A stretch of DNA of 57,987 nucleotides from Azospirillum sp. 51_20 (GTDB lineage: Bacteria > Pseudomonadota > Alphaproteobacteria > RF32 > CAG-239): the NCBI GenBank assembly GCA_001917175.1, contig MNTV01000040.1, positions 1 to 57,987 of the forward strand, read 5' to 3'. Below, one piece after another: positions 51,583-57,987 of the stretch (within the stretch, counting starts at the first letter, position 1; every line of letters begins with the position of its first letter). The position numbers and the translations under genes were made by a program. The notes beneath the pieces were generated by a model, which saw only the letters and a list, made by a program, of their open reading frames with translations, was not told the origin of the DNA and made no database searches.

Positions 51583-52323
51583 TTAATAGCTGACATAAAT
51601 TTCGGCCCGGCGGTTAAGGCGTTCGCCTTCCGGCATCACTTCCTGATAAAGCGGCATGCTGTCGGACAAAGCTTCCACCGCTACCGACTTTTTCGGCGCG
51701 CCGGCCCTGATCAGAGCCGCGGCAACGCTTTCCGCCCTTTTCAGGGAAATGTTGAAATTGATCCGTTTATGGGTGGCAACGTCGGTGTCGCGGGTGCGGC
51801 TGGAAGCAAAGCCGTAAACGGTGATATGGGCGTTTTTCTCCTTTGCCAGCCGGGCAATTTTGCGGATTTCGCCTTGATATTCAGGCACTACCGTTGAACT
51901 GCCGTCGGCAAACAGGATGGTGGCCGCCTGATAAGCGACCGAAGGTTCGTTCTTAACCGGAGCGGCTTCCTTTTTCTTTTCCGTGTTTGCCCGTTTGGCT
52001 TTTTCCGCCTTGGCATAAGTGATTATTTTTTTGAATTCCCTGTCCTTGTCGATTTTGGCTTCTTTGCGCGCGTCTTCGCGGATAATCGGCCTGGTCGGCG
52101 CCGGTATCGCCTTTTCTTCTTCATAACGGGCGTTCAGGCTGTCGGAGCCGAGGATCGTCGTTTCCGTCAACTGCTTGTGGATCGGCCGGTAGGTCGAAAC
52201 GGCCGGCCGATCCGCTTCCGCAGACGCACGGACGACGGTCTCCCGCTCGGCGGCACAGGCCGAAAGCCCGGCCGACAAAAGCAGAACGGTTGCAAATTTC
52301 GTATATTTTACCCCAGACATCAT
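51583..52323 (-). CDS. OmpA-family peptidoglycan-binding lipoprotein
   Basis: 246 aa from the second of two candidate ATGs (52323, the first of MMSG). The lipobox is LSAC with a good hydrophobic core (TVLLLSAGLSAC). A charged helical linker (about 70-130, rich in Lys and Glu) leads to an OmpA C-terminal domain (about 140-246) with ILFADGSSTVVPEYQGEIRKIA, ITVYGFASSR, and RAESVAAALIRAGAPKKSV, ending NRRAEIYVSY. It would tether the outer membrane to peptidoglycan, like Pal. It is transcribed upstream of recJ. Confidence 0.88.
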   Translation of the reverse strand: MMSGVKYTKFATVLLLSAGLSACAAERETVVRASAEADRPAVSTYRPIHKQLTETTILGSDSLNARYEEEKAIPAPTRPIIREDARKEAKIDKDREFKKIITYAKAEKAKRANTEKKKEAAPVKNEPSVAYQAATILFADGSSTVVPEYQGEIRKIARLAKEKNAHITVYGFASSRTRDTDVATHKRINFNISLKRAESVAAALIRAGAPKKSVAVEALSDSMPLYQEVMPEGERLNRRAEIYVSY

Positions 52324-52493
52324 TCTTTTTTCAAACCCCAGTTTAAAATTGCAAATCATAATGATTTTTAACGTAAGAATCCCGATAACACAAGGAGAAA
52401 AATCGGAAAATGCAAACTTTTTAAAAATCAGTTTGTCTTTTTCAAAATATTGTTATACACTTTTTAAAGTAGTTGAAAACGGAGGAACAAACA

Positions 52494-53186
52494 ATGTCAA
52501 AAATATTAAAACTTTTTATGATGCTTCTGCTCACGGCCGCCTGCTCTCCAAAGGATAACCGGGAAGAACTGACCATTATCGATTCTGACGGCAACAAAAA
52601 CGTTTATAAAGTGGAACTGGCGCAGACGAAAGAAGAACTGTCCACCGGACTGATGAACCGAACCGCACTGGACGCCGATTCCGGCATGGTCTTTGACTTG
52701 TCCGATTTCAACAACGTTCCTACGGCCATGTGGATGAAAGACACCAAAATCGCGCTCGACATGCTGTTCATCGACCGGGACGGCATGATCTACTGGATCT
52801 TTGAAAATGCCGAGCCGGATTCCGTCAAAATGATCGTTGCCCCCTACCCGGCAACCGCGGTGCTGGAAATCAACGCCGGCGACGTCAAAGCCAAAGGGAT
52901 TGAAATCGGCGACATGGTAGAATACAAATTGTTCCCGGTCGAAAAAGCCGCAGCAGCAGACGCGAACGAAGTTGCCGACGAAGGACAAGATGAGGACGAC
53001 ACGCCGGTCGAAACGGTCGTAGAAGAAGACAAGGCGGAAATTGAAGAAACCGTTGCCGAAGACGAAAAGGCCGCCGCGGAAAACGCCGCTCCGAGCGAGG
53101 AAAAACAGGTCGAAGCAACCGAAGAAAAAGCTGAAGAAGCCGTTGACGCTCAAACGTCCGAAGAGGAAGCGCCGGCCGAAAAATAA
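52494..53186 (+). CDS. DUF192-family lipoprotein with an acidic tail
   Basis: 230 aa from the ATG at 52494 (GGAGG nine bases upstream). The lipobox is TAAC, Cys at residue 17. The DUF192 domain (about 22-145) has EELSTGLMNRTALDADSGMVFDL, AMWMKDTKIALDMLFID, and a strand with VLEINAGDVKAKGI. The last 80 residues are almost only Glu, Ala, Asp and Lys, a low-complexity acidic tail not usual for the family. It is monocistronic with a terminator, convergent with mfd. Confidence 0.88.
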   Translation: MSKILKLFMMLLLTAACSPKDNREELTIIDSDGNKNVYKVELAQTKEELSTGLMNRTALDADSGMVFDLSDFNNVPTAMWMKDTKIALDMLFIDRDGMIYWIFENAEPDSVKMIVAPYPATAVLEINAGDVKAKGIEIGDMVEYKLFPVEKAAAADANEVADEGQDEDDTPVETVVEEDKAEIEETVAEDEKAAAENAAPSEEKQVEATEEKAEEAVDAQTSEEEAPAEK

Positions 53187-53208
53187 AATCAATTCTGTTT
53201 TTCAGAGA

Positions 53209-53243
53209 TTTTCCCCGAGAACCTTCGTTTTCGGGGAATTTTT
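53209..53243 (+). terminator. Terminator after the DUF192 gene
   Basis: The stem TTCCCCGA with TCGGGGAA has a loop of about ten bases and is followed by seven T. Confidence 0.85.
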
Positions 53244-53252
53244 TTAATCCGC

Positions 53253-53368
53253 GCCGGCGGACGGACGCAGGCATGCCGCTTGACGTGCCGGACGCGCGGC
53301 CGGCAGAGGGACAAGCCTGATCCAAAACGGCACCGCCGCCGGGTTATGCTTGCGAAAGTTTATGATGT
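53253..53368 (+). repeat. Possible degenerate copy of the interspersed repeat
   Basis: It keeps GGACGCAGGCATGCCGCTTG-like and GCGCGGCCGGCAG blocks and the end GCTTGCGAAAGTTTATGATG, but little between them. It is intergenic, between the DUF192 terminator and the mfd stop. Confidence 0.35.
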
Positions 53369-53415
53369 CCGGCGGCCTTTTACCGGACAAAATCCCGCCG
53401 TCTCGGCGTTTTGTT

Positions 53416-56400
53416 TTACAGCCGGTTGATTTTGCCGATCCAGCTCTTTATGGTTTCCAGCCGGACGGCATAGCTGCTCAAATCTCCCTCTATCAACAGC
53501 TTCTGATCGGGACGGACTTTGATCTTTCCGAACGAACGGGCAACCAGTTCGACCAGTTTTTCCGGCGAGCGGAAAACGTTGTTGTGAAAAGCGACCAGAA
53601 AACCTTTGGCGCCGGCGTCTACCTTTTCGATGTTGGCAGCCCTGCACAACTGTTTGATCTCCACCGTTTTCAGCAGATTTTCAACCTCCGGCGGAACGGG
53701 ACCGAAACGATCAACCAGCTCTTCCCGCATGTCAAGCAACGCTTCCGGCGTTTCCAGCCCGCCGATCCGCTTGTAAAGTCCCAGCCGCACGCCAAGGTCG
53801 CGGACATAGCTTTCGGGAATCATGATCGGTACGCCGGTAACGATCTGCGGGCTCCAGTCAGCGGCCGCTTTGCCGTCCGTTTCCGCTGCCGCGGCGCCGG
53901 CTTTGATGCGGGCGATTTCTTCCTCCAGCATATGATGATAAAGGGCAATGCCCACCTCTTTGATATGCCCGGACTGTTCTTCGCCCAGAATGTTGCCGGA
54001 ACCGCGGATATCCATATCGTGGCTGGCCAGCGAAAAACCGGCGCCCAGACTGTCAAGCGCCTGCAGAATGCTCAGCCGCCGTTCGGCGATCGGTTTCAGA
54101 TTCTTTTGTGCCGGCACCGTAAAATAGCAGTACCCGCGTACTTTTGAGCGTCCGATCCGTCCCCGCAGCTGGTAAAGCTGAGCCAGACCGAACATGTCCG
54201 CCCGGTAAACGATCATGGTGTTGACCGACGGCATGTCGATCCCCGATTCAATGATCGTGGTCGAAAGCAGAATGTCACCCTTGCGGTCGGCAAAGTCGTT
54301 CATCACCTCTTCCAGCTGTTTGACCGGCATCTGTCCGTGGGCAACCAGAATCTTTGCGTCCGGCGCCAGTTCCTGCAAGACGTCGTGTACGCGGGCAATG
54401 TCGGAAACCCGCGGACAAACGACAAAAGTCTGACCGCCGCGGAATTTCTCGCGATAAATGGCTTCTTTGATCATCACCCCGTCAAACGGCATTACGAAGG
54501 TGCGCGCCGCCAGTCGGTCAACCGGCGGAGTGGCAATGATCGAAAGCTGCTTGACCCCGGTCAGAGACATTTGCAGCGTCCGCGGGATCGGGGTGGCGGT
54601 CAGCGTCAGCACATGCACGTCGGCCTTGAGGTTTTTCAGCTTTTCCTTGTGAGCAACGCCGAAATGCTGTTCTTCGTCGATAATCAGCAGCCCGAGGTTG
54701 GCAAATTCGATGTTGTTGGCCAAAAGCGCATGAGTGCCGATCACAATGTCGACCGCGCCGTCCTTCAGGCCTTCCTTAACTTTTCGCGCCTCCGCCGGCG
54801 TCTGCAGCCGCGAAAGCATGCGCACGTTGAGCGGAAAACCGGCCATCCGCTGTTTGAAATTATAATAGTGCTGCCGCGCCAGCAAAGTCGTCGGCACGAT
54901 CAACGCCACCTGCGCGCCTGCCATCGCCACGGCGAACGCTGCCCGCAGCGCAACTTCGGTTTTGCCGAAGCCGACGTCGCCGCAGACCAGCCGGTCCATC
55001 GGAATACCGGCTGCCAGATCGCCCAGCACGTCACCGATCGCATTCAGCTGATCTTCGGTTTCGTTATAGGGAAAACCGGCGCAAAACTCGTCATAAAGCC
55101 CTTCCGGCGCAACATAGGCCTCCGCCTTTTTCAACTGACGCTGCGCGGCGATGGCAATCAGCTTTTCGGCAATTTCGTGAATCCTTTTTTTGACTTTTGC
55201 CTTTTTCGCTTCCCAGGCCGCGCCGCCGAGCGTATCCAGCTGAATATTGTCGTCGTCTATCCCGTAACGGGAAACGGTTTCAATGTTTTCCACCGGCACG
55301 AACAGCTTGTCGTCGTTGGCATAAACGATTTTCAGACAGTCATGCGGCGCACCGCCGGCCGTGATGTTCTCAAGCCCCATGAAACGGCCGATACCGTGTT
55401 CGATATGCACCACCAGCTCACCGATGTTGAGCGAGGAAATGTCGGCGATAAAGTCTTTTGAAGTTACTTTTTTGGCTGTCCGCCGGTTTTGCCGTGCCCC
55501 TAAAACATCCTGTTCGGAAACCAGGCAAAGCCCTTCCCCGCGAAAACCGTGCGGCAGCGGCAGCACCGTCATCGCCACCCGGTTTGCCGCCGCTTTGTCA
55601 AACGCCTGCTGCCAGGTCTCGGCAAAGGTAAAGTCAAGACCTGCATACGGAGTTTCGGCCTTGGCGTCGGAGATCAGCGAAAACAGACGTTCCCGGGAAC
55701 CGGGCGTATAGCAACAGACAATCCTTTTTAGTTTGCCGTATTCGCTGAAATAGGCCAAAAGGTCAAGATAAACCTGCGCCGCATTGACGCTCTTGGCGGC
55801 GGAAAAGTCACGCCCGGGCAACACGCCGCTGTCTTTGTTGCCACCGCCGTCGGGCAGATTAAGTCCGGTCAGCGTCACCGCACGCCGTTTTTCGACGATT
55901 GCGGAAAACTCTTTTGCCGCAAGAAACATCAGTTCCGGCGCCACCGGACGATAGGCGTCCGCCTCGCCCTGATTTTTGACTTTGAGCGCTTCCAGACGGG
56001 AAACATAATGGTCGGCAATGCTTTCGCTTTTGGCGGCAAGCGCCGCGTCGGCGTTGCGCCCGACGACGATCTTTGCCCGCGGCAGATAGTCAAACAGGGT
56101 CGGTAACGGCTCCTCATAGAAAAACGGCAGCCAGTTTTCCATTCCCATATACTTGCGCCCGTTGGACACCGCTTCGTAAATTTCGTCGTCCTTAAAAGCG
56201 GCGCCGAAAGCCTCCCGGTAACGGCTGCGGAAAGTTTTGACCGTATTGTCGTCCAAAACCACTTCGCCCGCCGCCCGGAACAGATAGCTCTTTTTTTCGC
56301 CCGTGGTGCGCTGGCTCAAAACGTCGAAAGTGCGGATTTTTTCCACCTCGTCGCCGAACAGGTCAATGCGCAGCGGCTCCGTCGTACCGGTCGGAAAAAT

Positions 56401-56904
56401 GTCGAGAATATCTCCCCTGACGGCATATTCTCCCGGTTCCATCACCTGTTCGACCCGGCTGTAGCCGTTAACCGACGCATAGTGTAAAAAATCGTTGAAA
56501 TTCAGACTTTCGCCGACCTTAATTTCTTTCATTGAGTTAAGGAATATCCGCTTCGGCGGCAGTTTCTGCAAAATCGCGCCGACACTGGCGGCAATGATCC
56601 GCGGACGCTTTGCTTCCGGTGCAAAAGCCAGTTTGCCGAGCGTATCGGTACGCCGGGCGATGATGTTGACGTTGGGCGAAACCCGGTCATACGGCACCGT
56701 ATCCCAGGCCGGGAAACGCAAAATTTCCGCCTGCGGAAGCAGAGCCTGCAAAATGTCGGCATTTTGTTCCAGCACCACGCCGTCGCTGGCTATATATAAA
56801 ATGTCCGTTTCGCTCTGCCGCCAGAGGTCTGCCACCGCAAAGGGTTCAAAACCTTCGCTGACGGAAGAAACGGAAATCGGATCCTGATCGGGGTTTTTCG
56901 CCAT
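53416..56904 (-). CDS. mfd: Transcription-repair coupling factor Mfd
   Basis: 1162 aa, the full Mfd length. Mfd removes stalled RNA polymerase at DNA lesions and recruits UvrA. Domain order: UvrB-like N-terminal region (about 1-350), an RNA polymerase-interacting CarD-like domain (about 490-560, GELVVHIEHGIGRFMGLE), an SF2 translocase core with Walker A GDVGFGKTEVALRAAF (about 660), DEEQHFG (about 770), SLTATPIPRTLQ, and QLRGRIGRSKVRGYCYF, and a C-terminal TRCF domain. It is divergent from recG with 83 bp between. Confidence 0.97.
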   Translation of the reverse strand: MAKNPDQDPISVSSVSEGFEPFAVADLWRQSETDILYIASDGVVLEQNADILQALLPQAEILRFPAWDTVPYDRVSPNVNIIARRTDTLGKLAFAPEAKRPRIIAASVGAILQKLPPKRIFLNSMKEIKVGESLNFNDFLHYASVNGYSRVEQVMEPGEYAVRGDILDIFPTGTTEPLRIDLFGDEVEKIRTFDVLSQRTTGEKKSYLFRAAGEVVLDDNTVKTFRSRYREAFGAAFKDDEIYEAVSNGRKYMGMENWLPFFYEEPLPTLFDYLPRAKIVVGRNADAALAAKSESIADHYVSRLEALKVKNQGEADAYRPVAPELMFLAAKEFSAIVEKRRAVTLTGLNLPDGGGNKDSGVLPGRDFSAAKSVNAAQVYLDLLAYFSEYGKLKRIVCCYTPGSRERLFSLISDAKAETPYAGLDFTFAETWQQAFDKAAANRVAMTVLPLPHGFRGEGLCLVSEQDVLGARQNRRTAKKVTSKDFIADISSLNIGELVVHIEHGIGRFMGLENITAGGAPHDCLKIVYANDDKLFVPVENIETVSRYGIDDDNIQLDTLGGAAWEAKKAKVKKRIHEIAEKLIAIAAQRQLKKAEAYVAPEGLYDEFCAGFPYNETEDQLNAIGDVLGDLAAGIPMDRLVCGDVGFGKTEVALRAAFAVAMAGAQVALIVPTTLLARQHYYNFKQRMAGFPLNVRMLSRLQTPAEARKVKEGLKDGAVDIVIGTHALLANNIEFANLGLLIIDEEQHFGVAHKEKLKNLKADVHVLTLTATPIPRTLQMSLTGVKQLSIIATPPVDRLAARTFVMPFDGVMIKEAIYREKFRGGQTFVVCPRVSDIARVHDVLQELAPDAKILVAHGQMPVKQLEEVMNDFADRKGDILLSTTIIESGIDMPSVNTMIVYRADMFGLAQLYQLRGRIGRSKVRGYCYFTVPAQKNLKPIAERRLSILQALDSLGAGFSLASHDMDIRGSGNILGEEQSGHIKEVGIALYHHMLEEEIARIKAGAAAAETDGKAAADWSPQIVTGVPIMIPESYVRDLGVRLGLYKRIGGLETPEALLDMREELVDRFGPVPPEVENLLKTVEIKQLCRAANIEKVDAGAKGFLVAFHNNVFRSPEKLVELVARSFGKIKVRPDQKLLIEGDLSSYAVRLETIKSWIGKINRL

Positions 56905-56987
56905 GGCTTTATCTTCTTGTTTACTTCTCTCACAAAAATATATACAATTACCGGCGATAGCAACCTTTTTTTTCGAGGCAGAAAGAT

Positions 56988-57987
56988 ATGCGGCCGTCTT
57001 TTTTATACCCCTTGTTTGCTTCGCCTTCGTCCGTTCGCGGTGTCGGCGACAAATACGCCGCGCTGCTCGAAAACCTCGGCATCGGAAAAATCATTGACCT
57101 GCTCTGGCATCTGCCCTATGCCGTCAACGACCGCCGGCGGGCGGCTTCCGTCCATGCTCTCAAAAACGGCGAAATCAACACCGTTCTGATCCGGGTAATC
57201 GAACATATTGCTCCCAAAAGCCGCAAGCAGCCCTATCAGGTTTTGTGCGAAGACGAGGCGGGAAACGAACTGACGCTCGTTTTTTTCAAAGCCTATCCCG
57301 ATTCTATCCGCAAAAACCTGCCGGAAGGGTGCGAACGTCTGGTCAGCGGCAAAACCGAACTGTTCAACGGCCGTTGGCAGATGAGCCATCCGGATTATAT
57401 CGTCGCCCCGGAAAACGGCTGGCAGATTCCGGAAATCGAACCCGTCTACGGTCTGACCGCGGGAATTACCAACAAATTTATCTGCCGGCTGGTTCAGCAC
57501 GCGCTGTCTTTGGTGCCGCCGCTGCCCGAGTGGCTGGAGACAAACCACCAAAAGTCCCTGAACCTGCCGTCTTTTGCCGAAGCCCTGCGGCGGGCGCACC
57601 ATCCCCGCAGCGGCAACGACCCGCCGCCGGCCTAAACCGCGCCGAGCTGATCGACACCGCCACCACCGGCGGCGTGATCCTGCTCGGCACGGAGATCGAG
57701 CGCGAGGATCTCTCATACTTTGGCGGGCTGCAGAAGCCGTTCGTTATTGTGGACAACGCGCTCGAACGTCTGCCGTTTTCGCTCACCGCCGCACAGGAAA
57801 AAGTGCTGGCGGAAATCTACCGCGACCAGGCTGCCGAAAGCCGTATGCTGCGACTGCTTCAGGGCGACGTCGGCAGCGGCAAGACGATCGTTGCCCTGCT
57901 TACCATGCTCAACGCGGTCGAATGCGGCACCCAGGCGGCAATCATGGCACCGACGGAAATTCTCGCCAAACAGCATTTTGACACCAT
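56988..57987 (+). pseudogene. recG: ATP-dependent DNA helicase RecG, interrupted by a foreign-looking segment
   Basis: From 56988 a RecG wedge domain is readable: PLFASPSSVRGVGDKYAALLENLG, LLWHLPYAVNDRR, and the OB region, up to PSFAEALRRAHHPRSGNDPPP, then it stops at 57633. The frame two positions off continues as normal RecG from about 57755 (ALERLPFSLTAAQEKVL, GDVGSGKTIVALL, APTEILAKQHFD) to the window end. In between, roughly 57632-57754 replaces the expected ~50-residue RecG linker. It reads AELIDTATTGGVILLGTEIE, then DLSYFGGLQKPFVIVDN, which resembles a LacI-family regulator. RecG is thus disrupted, or the assembly is chimeric. Confidence 0.8.

Noticed and set aside
1..57987. CRISPR array, prophage or restriction-modification system
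   Set aside because: I saw no regularly spaced short repeats, no phage structural genes and no restriction endonuclease next to ccrM; the repeats found are dispersed and about 125 bp.

Overview
The window reads as chromosomal DNA of an uncultured alphaproteobacterium, probably a host-associated lineage with a reduced genome of the RF32/Rhodospirillales-like type (this placement is inferred). The grounds are a GANTC-type adenine methyltransferase (CcrM) next to rnhB, an lspA followed by a DUF3035-type lipoprotein and two M16 peptidases, a Ppx/GppA-rlmE-rsmB run, a tpiA-secG-pyrG-kdsA run, and Gram-negative envelope genes (pagP, kdsA, ppiD, an OmpA-type lipoprotein). Coding is dense, with many 4-14 bp overlaps and clear Rho-independent terminators.

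Layout. 1-7.6 kb: the end of an MBOAT acyltransferase gene, a decayed IS200-like element, nfeD-qmcA, a second IS200 remnant, two DUF218/YdcF-like genes around an unknown 496-aa gene, and rnhB. 7.7-22.5 kb: a ParB-HTH-like small gene, ccrM, two Ppx/GppA genes, rlmE, a broken rsmB, tRNA-Leu, mgtE, lspA, a lipoprotein, an M16 pair, pgi and mutL. 22.6-30.2 kb: an accessory stretch between tRNA-His and tRNA-Gly. It holds a coiled-coil protein, a tightly coupled operon (four-TM protein, 20-aa lipopeptide, methyltransferase, radical SAM/SPASM protein), a third IS200 remnant, a 56-aa gene, an exported protein, a PLP-enzyme/rhodanese fusion, a small CxxC protein and a tandem duplication carrying the tRNA-Gly 3' end. 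30.4-40.3 kb: ppiD, tpiA, secG, pyrG, pagP, kdsA, a small membrane protein, recO and parC. 40.3-42.7 kb: a gene-poor stretch with copies of a roughly 125-bp interspersed repeat. 42.7-57.99 kb: yejF, yejE and a large membrane protein, then rpsD, an unknown gene, a DUF502 gene, recJ, an OmpA-like lipoprotein, a DUF192 lipoprotein, mfd and a disrupted recG.

How the genes work together. Most are housekeeping: DNA repair and topology (mutL, recO, recJ, mfd, recG, parC), RNA processing (rnhB, rlmE, rsmB), central metabolism (pgi, tpiA, pyrG) and envelope biogenesis (lspA, ppiD, secG, kdsA, pagP, yejEF). The most unusual part is the 23.4-26.1 kb operon. A four-TM protein, a lipoprotein whose predicted mature form is only four residues (Cys-Gly-Pro-Ile), a methyltransferase and a radical SAM/SPASM protein are all translationally coupled there. 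Its function is unknown.

Two genes, rsmB and recG, are disrupted in ways that could be real mutation or assembly error. The recG break contains what looks like a LacI-family regulator fragment.
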